Made by a program: the position numbers and the translations under genes
Part shown: piece by piece, positions 11,301 to 24,613 of the stretch
Layout: each line of letters opens with the position of its first letter
How positions within the stretch are numbered: position 1 is the first letter of the stretch
The notes under the pieces: generated by a model
What the model was told of the DNA's origin: nothing
Seen by the model: the letters and a program-made list of their open reading frames with translations, nothing else
Databases searched by the model: none
Assembly: GCA_910591455.2 (NCBI GenBank)
Contig: OU342820.1
Coordinates: forward strand, 19,314,128-19,378,127
Direction of reading: 5' to 3'
Length of the DNA: 64,000 nucleotides
Source: Pholis gunnellus
Taxonomy: Eukaryota > Chordata > Actinopteri > Perciformes > Pholidae

Positions 11301-12055
11301 TTCTGCCAAGTTTTTCTCAAACGAGGAGAAAGTAGAGCTTCTCTGTGGAGTCTTAACGAGTACCGTGACGCTACTAACTCACATTTCAGTGAGCTAGAAA
11401 ACAACGTAATGTTTTGTTAATGTTCCCCTCTTTAATAGCTTACTACTATCCCGACAACATGCTAATTCATTTATTATAAGTTGGGTAAGCAAACATCTCC
11501 ATATTGATTTAACTCTTATTTTGGTTTCACATTTGATTTAATAAACAGAGATTAGTTTTTAATTGTGCAACAGATTTAAAATCTGGATTTACTAATTTTA
11601 AACTCTAGTTTTTTGCTAAACTCTAATCTTAGATTAAATTAATCCTTGTTGGTGCAAACCAGCCCTAGAGGTTTATTCAAGGTTCATTCACAGTGCAGGT
11701 TTTCCTTCATGCTGTCACACGTCACATTAAAAGATTTCCTTAATCCCAGATTCTCCAAAAAGCCTTTAAAGTTAAGTCACAATACGATGCAGAGAATCAG
11801 TTTTTTGTGATTTGTTTAGGACAAACAACATTTTTCATGACCCAAACAGATCTTCGGTTATTAAAGCCCCACGAAAAATAAAACTGATCCTCTTTCTGAA
11901 CCTACCTGGTGCTCGAGGAACCTGCAAAGCCTCTGGCAACATCACTCGCTGTGTCTCGCAGCGCTGATATCACTTTCACCAGAATCACTTTCTTCTGCTC
12001 ACGATCCCCCTTTTTTTAATCCTGACATGTTCAACCGACTCTCATTTCCAGATGT
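8331..12055. other. Intergenic, no gene seen
   Basis: Open frames up to about 120 codons occur, for example around 8590-8943, but none shows a recognisable domain or splice context. G-rich runs lie near 9827-9836 and 10320-10332. A short tandem copy of CCTCGTTCCGCAAGTG lies at about 8704-8734. Confidence 0.5.
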
Positions 12056-12059
12056 CACT

Positions 12060-12260
12060 TCACTTTCCCACACGCGCGGCGCCATCACACATCAACGTAT
12101 TGCTCTCGCGTTGGACTTCCTCCTTTTCGTTTGAAACTCGGATCTGAGCGTAATTGGAAGGTGGCTATTAGGGCAATTACTGCAAATAGCTGAGCCGAGC
12201 TGTCAGGGCGAGTCCGACAGTCTGTCTGTCCACCGAGTCAAACGTCAGACCTCAATTACG
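12060..12260. promoter_or_regulatory. Candidate conserved non-coding element
   Basis: Low-repeat, balanced-composition sequence with homeodomain-type cores (TAATTG near 12151, CAATTAC near 12174 and CAATTACG near 12253) between simple-repeat-rich flanks. It looks like an enhancer candidate, but conservation cannot be tested here. Confidence 0.2.
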
Positions 12261-15200
12261 GATCCTCGGCCTCCTCCGAGGAGCGCGGTGTGTCGGTCCT
12301 TCATCATCTCCTCTTCACCATCTTCTCACACTTTTTCATTCTCTCCCACTAATTTGTTTTACATTTTCAAACCTTTTCATCACTCGCCTCACATACCGCA
12401 CTCCACTCCCTCCTCCTCTCCCCTAAATTCAAACCTCTCTCTCGTAAAAGCTGCACCAACATCGCTGCCATTATTACCACACACACACACACCAACACAC
12501 ACACACTGAGGTGTAGCTGCACATGTTTCCAATTTCAGGCGTAATGCTCCTCTCTGTGCCATCTGACCCAATTAGCCGAAGCCTACTGGAAATGACCCGG
12601 TCGGCAGCCATGGTGGTAAAGAGGTAGAGGGTCAAAGGTGAGGTCATTCACATGGGGGCATCACCTCCTGTCTGTCCGTCTGGCTCACAGTCTGTCCTAC
12701 CTGGCTGCAGCGCTTTCCAACTGCCCCACATATATATATTTATTTGGCACACATGGAGGATTGTGCAGAAAATGCAACCCAAGCCTGAAATTAAATTTCA
12801 CAGCTTCCTAAAGGTCAAAGAGGCTGAGGATCAGCTTCTGGAGCCAGACCACACATACTACACACGTGCACGCTGAGCAAAAGTATGCGCACACATACAC
12901 ACGATTTTTGCGCCGACAAACAAACAACACATGCACCTACAAGCCCTTCCTGCGTGAAACTGAAATTAGTGTATGGAATGTTCACCGTGGGGAAACGGAT
13001 TGGGAGGGGGAGGGAACACGAGAGCGTCGGAGCTGCAAACCCCTCATTAGGGGGAGTGGAGGACTTTAGTTAGGTAATTCTGTTTAATGCTTAACGAGAA
13101 ACAGGTTTCCAATGGGTGCAAAAAAACACTGGCAGACTGGCGCTGCGCTGCATTACCTGGCATTCTGCCCCCGTTCCAGGTCTGTTTGTTTAGATTTTCT
13201 GCTCTGTGTGGCGTCGGTGGCGCAGGAGCCGGTCGGGTCGCCGTCAGTTTATGAGTATTTGGACGCCGCCGTGCCGCCGCGCACACACTCTGCTCGTCTT
13301 GTTTACATCGTCTGCCCCCCGCCGATCCCTCTCCTCTTACAGCGCCTCGCTCTCTCCCTCCTACAGATCACCTCTCAATCACTCGTCCTCGCCTCCTTAT
13401 CTGTCACCCCCCTCAGTGTCTCCTTACAGGCCTCCGTCCACCTACGGCGGCTACACTTTCATACGCTTGTCACCGAGCCGTTGCAGTCTGGACGGCCCCC
13501 CCGAGTTGAGACATGCAGCCTAAATAGTGAATTATCTATTTACAGTTATGTCTTCCTCCTCGGCCACACACAATCCACTGCCTCCCTGTGTTTTTGCACT
13601 CGTCCACCCTACTGTCCTCTCGCTCGCTCTCCTCCACGTCCCCCTCGCCCTCTTCCATGAGCCGCGTTTTTGTCCCTTTTTTTCTTGCCAGAGGAGAAAT
13701 GTTGCACATTGTAAACTTTACTCACTGTACAACACCCCGCAGGATTGGATTTCAGAGGCAGACTTTGTGTTTGAACTGCTCTGGCAATTAGTAGAGGATA
13801 GACTTACAGCGCACCTACTGCACAATGGAGGCACCGGCCCCGTTGTACGAGCCCCTGTCCCCGTCCTGCCCCTCTCCATCTGTCGCTCCTGTGGGACACA
13901 CGGTGTGTTACAGTGTGTGTGGCTCTGCGTGTGCGTGGAGGTGTATTTTTGTTAGTATTAGTGCTGGATAGTAAAGTTTTATAAGTAAAATAAAAAGGTT
14001 TATAAGCCGTGCTTACAATTATTTTTTTTACTGCTGTTATCTCAAGATCACAATTACTTATTTATCTCGAGATAATGAAATAATAAAACCGTTATCACGA
14101 GAAAACAAAAGGTTTTCTTATATAAAGTCTGCTCAAGGATTATTGATCAACGCATCTGACTTTAATTAAGGTGTAACTGTTAGGAACAGCATTCAGATCC
14201 GCCCTCTCAGAGGACTAGCCCGGCTGCGAATAAATCAGTAATTCAAGGTTTAAATTAACAGTTGTATGTCTTAAACTGCTGCTCAGTTAGTTGTGATCTT
14301 TAAGGCTGAAATCAAATGTGATTAAATGAACCAGACGCTCGTTTTCAAACTCTCCATAATCATCCTGTGAAGACAAAAGATAACAAAACGTTCCCGGCTT
14401 CCGTGTATAACACAGTAATGTGGTTATGAGCAGATAAACAATCATCCCTCCTCCTGTAAGTGGATGCTGATGTATAAACAGATAATGAATGACAATATAG
14501 TGAAATACAGCTTTAACAATATAACATATGACTTCACAGGAGACAAATACTTAATACACTCATTATAACTACATTATGGCGTATAAACATTTATTAAATG
14601 TTCATTTACTGGGTATTAATGCAAAATAGGGGGCGTTAAAGTAAAGTGTTACCCAGCAAATGATCAAATTACCGACATTATGAATGTCTTACTGACCTAA
14701 ATATTTGGTAAATGCATTAAAATTAGAACAGACTCGGCAACCGATGACATCAAACCAGAAGTTCACGTCGAGTCAGTTTTTATTTACACGGATCAAGGAG
14801 CTAGAAAGTCTGTTCAGCATACGACGCCATCTGTCCTTAGAGCTTCGCTTCGGATCAGGAAAAACTCCCCAAAAAAAACGTGAACAGACAGACAACCACT
14901 AGATGTAGAGTGAACACAATAGACCAACATGATAAAGTTACAGTGCACACAATGAGGATGACTAAAATATAGATGACTTTTATGAGCAGCTTCCAGGTGT
15001 CTCCCAAACCTGGACAGAGGACCAGCTTCACGAACACACAAGCGGGCGAGAGACCAAGAGGGAGGACGAAGTTCCAGATCCAAACATCTGGAAACGAGGC
15101 GCCGACAGTAAAACACACGACGGTAGGAATGAGGCTCGATGGATTCATTGAGACCCAACAGGCCTGAAGTAATGAAAGAATGAGCCACTCACTGAGAGTT

Positions 15201-15700
15201 AAGTTGGGATTTAAAGGGCCTCGACGGAGTCAGCCTGTCGTTACACAACATTGTATTTGATAGTTGAGACGCTACGCCCATAAATCAATCCCGGGCCCCC
15301 GTGCTCATGAAGCCCAGTCATGGGCCCGACATTCTTCCCTGCTGCAGCACCGGGTGGCAAACCTGAAACTACTCAACTTCCTCCCCAGTTATTTTCTAAT
15401 TCTGTGTATTGATAAAGTGTCGCGCTTCGTGGGAGAAGCTCGGGGCCCTTGTATGTACAGTATGTAGCAGCTCCACCCAAGTGGGCCTCCGCGCTGACAC
15501 CGATACCTGTCAAAGGATCCCTCTCGGGGAGGCTACTGTGCAGATGTCCCCCACTCAGTGCAGAGTCATAGCGCCCTCCTGTGGTAGGGAGGGTAACCAT
15601 CATGACCCCCCCCCCCCCCCCCCCCCACATCCACCACCATCACCTCTGCTGATGGTGGAGGTCCATAACTACCCCCCTCCCTGGTGAGAGCATGCTTCCT
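12261..15700. other. Intergenic, no gene seen
   Basis: A GC-rich, pyrimidine-rich tract at about 13110-13960 gives several overlapping open frames rich in Ser, Pro and Arg. They look like composition artefacts. A CA repeat lies near 12479-12508 and a C run near 15607-15626. Confidence 0.45.
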
Positions 15701-15779
15701 GCATTCCTGTATCACTGACAACAAACAGTTCATATAAGGTTCATTAAAAAAAAAAAAGCTGTGATGGAGGGGAAGTGAG

Positions 15780-15975
15780 TGAATGAGGGAGAAAGAGGGG
15801 AGGGGAGGGGGGAGGCTCAGAGCACCAAGCTGTTGTAATAATCTGCAAATTTTCTCAGATGACGCAAAGACTCTCCGTCCCCTCTCCCCTCTTCGTCTCT
15901 CAGCATCCCTCCTCTCGTCCGTGTCCTCTCCCGATGCCTCGCTCTTGTCGGATGGGAGACAGCAACACACAGCAG
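15780..15975 (+). promoter_or_regulatory. Candidate 5' UTR exon of the EAAT2-type transporter
   Basis: A strong donor, CAGCAG|GTAAGC, lies at 15976. The transporter's first coding exon has an acceptor at 24607-24608, five bases before its ATG, so an upstream non-coding exon is required. This is the best donor I noticed upstream. Joined to 24609, the ATG at 15952 would open an upstream frame of ten codons whose TGA (24615-24617) overlaps the transporter ATG as ATGA. The start of the exon is a guess. Confidence 0.3.
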
Positions 15976-16534
15976 GTAAGCCCGGTCGCCTCCCCCCCCC
16001 CCCCCCTCCTCCCTCAGCGTGCTCCCATTCATTCACAGCTTGACAAATGGTTCGGACCGTTCGTCACCTTTGACAGCGTTGATTTGTTTGGTGTCTCGGG
16101 CTGGATCGCTTTCATTGTTTGGAGCTCAATCTCTCCCGATTATTGGCTTGGAGACGTTTCTTCAGCCTGCAGTCATTTTGAATGAGTGTTGAGTTATTGA
16201 TGTTAAGTTAACTGTTGTTTTTCCCTTCTTAAACCTGCTGTTTGAACATGTGGCGACCTGTAACATCCTACATCAGTTATCATCAGCATTGTTTCAGCAT
16301 GTCCCTCCGCTTTAAAGAGTTTCCAACGCGTCTGTTGGCCAAATGAGAAGATGGATTTACTGTACGGAGGGAATGAGCTGTGCTGCAGAGAAACGGAAAG
16401 AAGGGGAGAAAAGAAAGGAGGCGAGGGGAGAAAGTTTATAAATAGTAGAGCTTTGTGAGGGTGAAGAGAGCAGATGTGATAGACAGTCTGTGCTTAAGGA
16501 GTTCAAACAACAGATTAATACACTCAGATTATCG

Positions 16535-16537
<3 letters not shown>

Positions 16538-16568
<31 letters not shown>
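16538..16568. repeat. (GA)n microsatellite
   Basis: GA dinucleotide run followed by a G-rich purine tract. Confidence 0.85.
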
Positions 16569-16571
<3 letters not shown>

Positions 16572-16707
16572 GGGGGAGGAGGGGGGGAGGAGGGTCTGAC
16601 ATGTGTGGAAACACACACAGATGCAGAGTAAGTCACACACACACACACACAAGCTCATGTTTTCTCTCACTCACACTACATGTCTCTCCAATCTCAAATA
16701 CTGACAA

Positions 16708-16740
<33 letters not shown>
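16708..16740. repeat. (CA)n microsatellite
   Basis: About 16 CA units. Confidence 0.9.
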
Positions 16741-16743
<3 letters not shown>

Positions 16744-17758
16744 TGTTCCCTGAAGGGTTTTTTTCTGGCTCCGTCTTTATTAATCAATTAGAGAAAATCA
16801 AAAAAATGTATTTATTAAGTTTAAGTCATTTAATAAGCAAATAATTGACCCCAACATCTCCACTGTGATGCTCTGCTCGTTCTCTCTTTTCATATCCTTG
16901 TAAATTAAATATCTTTGGGTTTTGGGACGTTTGGACTCACATATTTTCCCACACATGTCCACAAATCTACGGCATTTAATGCTGAAATGTTAAATCAATT
17001 TATCTTTATTTAATATGAAACTAACCAAATATGATAAATAATCGTTTGAGTCATTTATCAGCTTGTCAGAATTGTGTTGTTGCTGGTTTTAAATCATTGC
17101 TAAATAAACACATTTGGGTTTTTGGACTGCTGATGGGACAGAAAAAGGACATTTAAAGATGGGGCATTTTTGACTTAATTAACTGTGAAAATAACCAGTT
17201 TACTGAAGCCGGTAGTGAAACAGGCAATAACAAACAACAGGACACGTAATCCAGACCAGACCTGGCCAGGATAAATGTCCAGTCAGCAAACAGAGGTTTT
17301 TGTACACAAACTGTTTTGTTTAACAGAATTTATCAAATTTGAGTTTGATACAAAATCTGATTCCTTTCATAATCTTTTCAGTTTTAATTTTGACCGACAG
17401 ACCTTTTAAATAACTTAACATTGAAGAGCTACAGCTCCGGGCCATGACGTCTGTTTGTATCCAGTAAAACTGTAATCCCAAAACAAAACCGGTCATGTGA
17501 TCTGTTTTCCTGGTTTCGGTCAAAGGTCGGGCAGCAAATACATCGTAAGGCGTAACAACAAGTGAGGACACGTATCGACCCACGTGTGGTCACGACGGAG
17601 CCGAGTCGTCCACATCTGGTTGACCCTGATCTTCAGTGAAAGGGTTAATACGCACTGTTCAACCTCCTGCTGCAGCAGTCTGGTAAAGCCAGGCATCACA
17701 CGTGTTTTGTGGCAGTTGTGCATATGTTGGAGGAATTAGATGCAGCTCTGCTTTGATC

Positions 17759-17760
<2 letters not shown>

Positions 17761-17811
<51 letters not shown>
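17761..17811. repeat. (TG)n(GA)n compound microsatellite
   Basis: About 18 TG units followed by eight GA units. Confidence 0.9.
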
Positions 17812-19194
17812 AAGTTATGTGTCTGTGCCCTTACTGATATTTATATAGGAAATGTGTTCCGATTCAACTAGAATCATGTGGTTGTTCTGCTTCCATTCTG
17901 TCGCTGTTATCACTGTAACCCACAAGCAAACACAAGCAGCATCTTCTTAACAGCGGGTTTGGATCATTTGACAATATTTTTATTGAATCTGAAATCAATA
18001 TTGAATCCAGTTAATCAATCTAAATCCTTTTAAAAATCAAATCAAATAGTGTTTCAGAGAAAGAATTAGAAACACACAAGGAAGGTTGGTTGGTGATTGG
18101 TGCGTGACAATAAAGTGCAATAGTAAAAGGCGTAATTTAAAAATAGAAAATGTGAAAATATACAATAAAATATAATAAACAGACAAACAACTTAAGAATA
18201 CGTTAAGACAAGTATGTTATTAAAGAAATACATTTACTTAAAACGTAATATCTAAGAACAAAAACTGAAACAATCAAAGAGGCCAAACTCAAACGCTAAA
18301 TATATGTTCGTTGCTCTTTTCTTTATTAATAAAACAAGAAAGCAGATTTACAAACAGACTTCAGACTATTTCACTGATGGAGAACCGGATCTGTGAGGAA
18401 CCTGCTAGAGGAACCCAACCACGTAAACCGCAACACATGGACAACCTGAGACAGCAGCACGTTGGTTAATGCACAATAATTATTGAAAAGATGGAGAAAC
18501 TAATTGCCGGTTGAATAATATCTACTAATTGTAACTATGTTTTGTATATAAACTGCATTAAAACTGAAAAAATGACAATATTACTTGAAAATTCCAAGGT
18601 GCTAAAATTGCTCGCTTTTAAAAGTGCAGTATTCATTCTCTAGTTGGTGTCTAATAGTGCACGCTTCATTTGTTTTTAATTGGATTAATTCCAGCTGTAT
18701 GTGTGTTTGATATGTGACGAGTGTGTTGTAGTGCAGCATTGTAGAGCTGCAGTGACCATCCTCATCTCCCTCTGCAGAACGGGGGGGGGGGGGGAGTATA
18801 TCTCGATCCCTTTGCAAAGCTCACACCAAACAATCAACCCTTGAAGATAATCCTTTCAGACACACAGACACCCGCACAGAGTTACAAACACACACAGGGA
18901 TGCCTTTTAGACGCTACGTGTCAGTACGACGTGCCGATTTACAGATCTCTGTAAATATAAAGAACGAATAATAATCTCAAGGTGAAATCAATTAAGTTTT
19001 TATTGTTTTGGTCATTTTGATGTTCCACTGGCAGCATATGATTGGAAACCACTCTATTTGTTTCTATGCCATTAAGTTCCACTAATTCCATGTTCACTTG
19101 TAGTGTTAAACTGTCTAAAATTATTTTTTTAAAACATTGCATTTAGGGATGACGCCAACAATTATGTTCCCCAATGAATCCCCCAATCCCCCAT

Positions 19195-19350
19195 GAATCG
19201 TTTGTTTTGTTCAACCAAAAGATGTTCAGTTTATGATGAATTATGACAAAGACAAGCAGCAAATTACCTCACGTGAAAAGCTGGAAACTTTTAATTTTTT
19301 CACTATTTTGCTTGAAAAATGACTGAAACGATGGATCGATTGTTAAAATA
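19195..19350. repeat. Fragment of the AGGGCTGCAACTAACGATT repeat family
   Basis: Internal and 3' part only: motifs such as GATGTTCAGTTTATGATGAAT and GGATCGATTGTTAAAATAAT resemble the family interior. Heavily diverged. Confidence 0.4.
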
Positions 19351-22300
19351 ATTTAATGATTTTGTTTAAAACTAGATTTATAATCCTGATGCACACAATG
19401 AATAGTTGAAGCCAGACCACAGATGTATATTGACCGGCGTATCGGCTAATAGTATTGGCTAAATAAGTGGTGTGTACATACAGAATACATACAGTCGTCT
19501 TTTTGTGTTGATTTCTATCACCGCTATGGAAACTTCCTGTAATATCTGAGGTCAGATCAGAGTCAGGCAGAGGTGGGAGGGAGGGGGAGGTATGAGTGTA
19601 TGTATAGCCAACGTGCATCTGTTTGATCTTTTGAATCCACATCAGCGATTGGCTGGTGACCTGGTTGTATCGCTAATGTGGATATGAGGATGGGGCGGGG
19701 GGGGGGGGGGGGTAACACTGACAAGCCTTTAACAGCCGGACTGTTGGAGCACCGAGGTAGTCCGCGGTGTGCTGCTCTGATGGTATGTGCACCTCCATCT
19801 CGAGCAGCTTGGGCTCATTTACAGCAATCAAAGAGCCTTCTCTTCTGGGAGATTAACTCATTCTGTCAGCGGCCGGCCGGCCGTCCCGGGAACCGTGACG
19901 ATTAAGAAGATGTGTCGTAAGTACATGACTGCGTGTGGAGGCTGATTGTGATGGTTATCACGCACTGCATAAGGTCGCCATCACACGGCTGATGGACTGA
20001 GAGTGTTTACATTGAGGACCCTGATGTTTATCCAGTCTGCTTCACTTAGAGAGTCACTGTGGGAGACTTTCCTGTCTGGCCCACGAGGGCACGAAAACAT
20101 CTACGCCAACACCACCAAACCAGCAGGAGTGGCTTCCTTGTTTCTTTGCCCCTGAGCTGGACTCACTTTGAAGTCCCCCTGCTTTCAGCTCTCATCACTA
20201 ACATGTGTTTCTCAAAGCTCCCTCTCAAAGACTGGGCTTCCCTTCAAAGGGGGAATGCCTCCTGGTCCACAGCCTACCTGGCAGAGTAGTAATACCTGTG
20301 TCATGTTGCTACGAAATCCAGGATTTACTCTAAGCTGCCTGACCAAACAGTCTGACCCCGCTGACTTTAGTTGCTGTGTTTAGTTTGGGATGCTGGGCAG
20401 TAATACGATGTAACAGTCGTGTCCGCAAACCATTCGTTCCTCGCCTGGTTGTTGCTCTGATTCTCTGGTCGGCATCTGTTTCCTGCGTCCCTATAAACTG
20501 TACCTTGGTAAGTACTTTTCAAGCAAGTCGTTAGAAATGAAGGAGTGAAATTCAACCCAACAAAGCTGTAAATAGTTTCTGTTTCTCTCAGTTGTAATTG
20601 CCATCGGGACAGCGCAGTTGGAGCTGGTTCCTCGAGGCCAGCTACATTTCGTCTTGAGGCGGCTCTTGACATTTCCTGGAGCAGGAAAATAATCTGCTTG
20701 TTGGGGAAGGAAGACAGATTTGCAGAGCAGCTTCAGGTCCTCGAGTGTGTCCTTGCAGCTTATACTCCTCCGCGCCGCCCTCCTCGCAGGACACATGCTG
20801 TTGCTTTATTATTTCAGGGCCTCCATCTGACCTGCTCAGGGAACAAAGGTTTAATCATCCTTATTCTTACTGTGACTCGTGTGACTGGGGCTTAAGTTGC
20901 TTTACACATGTACACAGCGCTGGGTATCTTATCTCAATACCTTGAAGGTATGGCCCGAAATAACCCAGTACCAAGTAGCGTGGAAACTCAAATTGAACGA
21001 TACCTATGATTGTTCTGTTCTGTGCACGGATCTAGAAAATGCATGGTTTTGCTTGTAGCCAATCACCACAATAGTTCTTCGACTTAATGCAAAGTCGCAG
21101 CAGCTACCACCCATACAGCCGAGATCGGCTGCCTGCACACGGCCCTGAACACGGGGATGTCTGAGCCGGCAGCTAGCAGCTAACGGTGCGAACAGCGCGA
21201 AGAGCGGCAACAGTGCTGACGTAACGGTTTTAACCTTGGGGGGGGAATCGGAGGGCGGGCGGTACACTTCTGCAACAGCAATATCAGCGGGAACCGCTAT
21301 ATGAATGCTGTGCAGTGTGGTGCCGATTAGCAAGTCAAAGGGACACACACACAGCTTCACATGATGTGTTTTGAACGAAGTACTGTTTGTATTGTTGTAC
21401 TGTAGTACTGCATTGGTGTCATTTAAGGGTACTGGCATTCACATTTTTTTTAAATGATACCCAGTCGTACATGGACAGTATATTAGGAAGTTCATGACTG
21501 TTTTCCGTACATGTTGTAACAGAATTACCCGCATTGTCAAAAGTATTAAGCAAAGCAGCCTTTATCCCGCCTTGATGACCTCAATTGTGAGTTTGTAAAC
21601 CAGGTTTTGTCAGGATCTCATTTGTTTTCAGAACCTTATCAGCTTATAGAGAAAATAAAGTGATTTTGAAAATCACCAAAGCTGGAGTTGTGAATGATGA
21701 TAAAAAAAGAAATCGTCCCACCTGGTCCATGATTTCATTGTTCAATATAAACGCTGGGATGGTGATTCCCCCCCCATCCCTTCCCCTATTAGAGACAGCT
21801 ACATCTCCGAACGTGGTCGACTGATGTTACCAAACAATGTTGATCCTGAGAATGACATAAGGATTGAAAAGAGGATTTGTGAAGACTGTAACAGTGGAAC
21901 ATCCTCCCCCTCCTCTCCTCCGCGCTCCGCTCACCGAGGATTATATCTTTGCAATTGAAACCTAGCAGGACATTCTCCGCCCCCAAAATATACAATTTCA
22001 GATCACGCCGGCAATCCGTCTTTGTGCCAGGACTGCCGACTGTTGCAGAGACTAGAAAGGGGGGCAGAGGTATGGCCAGAGAGTGGAGGTGAAAGCGTGA
22101 CAGCAGACCAACCAGTAGGTTACATTTTTTTGTGATCCCCTTATTTTTGCAACTGTTTCCCCACCGCTGCAGAAAATGCTCTCCGCTCAGCTGATGGATT
22201 ATAATCATGTCTGATTGCGATTGTCTCACTGAGTCAGACTGTTTGTAAATGTGACATTCATACTTCTGACAAGGATTTGGCACGGCTGCTGCGCCGCTCT

Positions 22301-22799
22301 CAAGATGTGTTTATATACCATTAATGTTTAGAGATGTTGGCGGTGGGGTCCCCCGTTGAGTAGAAACGTGCTATTGGACAGTGGACACATTCTTACGGGT
22401 TGACTCTTTCTTTTGTGTTGAAGGTGATGACTTTGCCTCGGAGGAAAATTTGATTGCTTCCATAGCAAACCTGTGTTACCACACAGGAGCTAAAATAGAC
22501 TTTGACGGATGATTAGTAACAGTTGGCGGGTGTTTATTGGAGCTTTGCGAACTTAAAGAAGTGATGTGGCTTTAGGGTGACTTTTTAAAATGATGGATGT
22601 GGACGTTCATAAGTAGAAGAATCAGGTTGATGTTACTTACTTTTTTAAGCATTTAGCTGCATCCTTTCTGATTATTTATGCTGCTGAATTGCATTCAGAC
22701 AGATATAAAACTTGAATTTCATCAATGTCAGATTATATTTTTAGCAATGCCAGTGCTGTTGCTTTAAGCATGACTGTCGGTTGAACCGTCCACCACTTT

Positions 22800-24035
22800 G
22801 GATCAGACTGAAATAGCTCAACCACTATTGGAGAGAAAGCCATGACATTCATGATCCCCAGAGGATGAATCTTTAAACCGTTGGTGATCCCTTGATTTTT
22901 TATCTAGTCTCACCATAAGTTTTTGGTGTTTAGTGAAATATCTCAACAACCATTGGATGGATTGCAATGAAACTGGATATAAATGTTCAAGTTGCCAAGA
23001 GCATGAATCCTAATGATTTCAGTCATTCCTTGACTTTTCGTCTAGCGCCACCAGCAGGTCAATAGCTTCACTTATCCAGTGAAATATATCTACAATCTGG
23101 ATTTGCAAAAAATTGTCTTATCAAGGTATTTATGGTTCATCTGACCCGCCAGATGGTTTGTTACACCATCTGAGAAGCCGTCATTGGAAACTGTTTGGAA
23201 TAGTGCAGGCGCTTTCAAAAAAATACTTGGCAGGTGTTTGGATGAACCATCTGTCAAACCAAATCAAACCCTTATTGAAGCCAGTTGGGAGAAGTGAAAA
23301 CATCTTTTCCATTGAGATTAGCCTTCAGTGCCGTTCTTTGTTCTTCCTTAAATGGAGGAAATACTCCTCAGTTCTGATATAACTGAGGCTATTGTTGCAT
23401 CTATGTAGCTAAACCCCATCAGAAACCCATTGTTGTTTAGAACAAACAGTCAGTTCTCTGTATCGTCTCACACACCTAAAACTCGCCCATAGCTACCAGT
23501 CTCTCCTCACAGGATGCTGATTGGTCCGTGCTCTTTCCTCCCCAGACTCACTACAGAACACATTACTTGAGGCCTGACAAGATCTGTGATTCTCAAGTGA
23601 TCTTGTGACACCGTGAGAATCCAGCCGCCGTGAAAGCTAAATATATGATTCTTAGACGACGAATCCTTTTAGCACCACCATGCGGATTACATATGTGATT
23701 TTGAGAAATGTCTCAACAACTGTTTAATGGATGTACATTTCTTGTTCTCCTCAGGACCTCTCATTTTTGTTTGATACTTTTGTTTGATACTTTATTTATG
23801 ACCAAATACCTTCAAATTCAGTCAAAATCAGCAAATTTACAAAATGTAGAATGCTAACTCGCAAAAAACTAAGAAGTTGAACATGGTAAACATTGTACCT
23901 GCTAGACATCAGCCGGTTAGCATTGTGAGCATGTTGAAGTGCTGTTAGCATTGAGCATCAAAGCACCGCTGCTCCCTTCAGTACAGCTTCACACAGCAGC
24001 TCGCATGGCTGCAGGCTCTTAGTCTTGTTTTTTCC
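22800..24035. repeat. Decayed interspersed repeat of the GAAATATCTCAACAACTATTGG family
   Basis: Blocks such as GTGAAATATCTCAACAACCA, GCGCCACCAGCAGGTCAATA, TTATGACCAAATACCTTCAA, ACATTGTACCTGCTAGACAT and CGCATGGCTGCAGGCTCTTA occur in the order I recall from a very common percomorph repeat. The middle (about 23104-23640) is unrelated or too diverged to place. Other pieces lie near 26460-26760, 45400-45620 and 49850-50130. Confidence 0.55.
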
Positions 24036-24613
24036 TGAACTCTTCCCGTATGAATTCCACCAGTAAGTAGCTTCCCCTCCGACCCGACGGTCACGGATAG
24101 TCAGACAGCCAGGGGCCACATCTCACCGCTCCTAACTGACTCACTCATCAGCTATGTCTCTGCAATATCAGCGACTCCATATTGTGTAGTATTAACATTC
24201 TAGCAGTTTCCATTTAGAGAGAGACGATTACATCTCTTGAGCTGTTTCTTTACGTCCTGTTGAGTCATCGCCTGCTGTGTTTGGTTTGCCTGCAGTCGTG
24301 CGTCTTTACTTCCCTAATGAACCCAAACCAAGTGCTCAAAGGACATTCCTGTTCCTGGTCTTCCCTCAACCCCCTTTTTAAGAGCGGAGTCACCCAGCCA
24401 GAATGGCAACTATGTGAACCCTCACTAGCCACCGGGGACGAACGCTTTGTTAAGATCAGTCTATAAACAATCCAGCTTCTTCACATTTGATGAATCAGTT
24501 TAAGAGCACATCTTTAATCCAACACTGAACGCTGTGCAGGACAGCGTGTGCTGAAGGATGTTGAAGCATGTTTTATTTTTTTGTTTTCTCATCCCACCGT
24601 CTCCACAGGCAGG

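Larger units (their letters stand above)
15976..22799. other. Non-coding stretch upstream of the transporter
   Basis: Probably the first transporter intron or its 5' flank. It contains GA/CA/TG microsatellites (16538-16568, 16708-16740, 17761-17810), G runs near 18781 and 19697, and a partial repeat near 19195-19350. No coding exon is supported, including the 164-codon minus-strand frame at 21789-22283. Confidence 0.5.

Noticed and set aside
13112..13955. Overlapping Ser/Pro/Arg-rich frames in a GC-rich intergenic tract
   Set aside because: Two or three frames are open at once with low-complexity composition, which points to base composition rather than coding.
13975..14110. Palindromic-looking stretch with TTATCTCGAGATAATGAAAT
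   Set aside because: Probably a short dispersed repeat fragment; there are no matching ends or flanking duplication to call an element.
21789..22283. 164-codon minus-strand frame
   Set aside because: No family resemblance and no conserved motif; sits in non-coding sequence upstream of the transporter.
22320..22800. Possible tRNA or small RNA gene in the upstream region
   Set aside because: No A-box/B-box pair or cloverleaf pairing could be found by eye.
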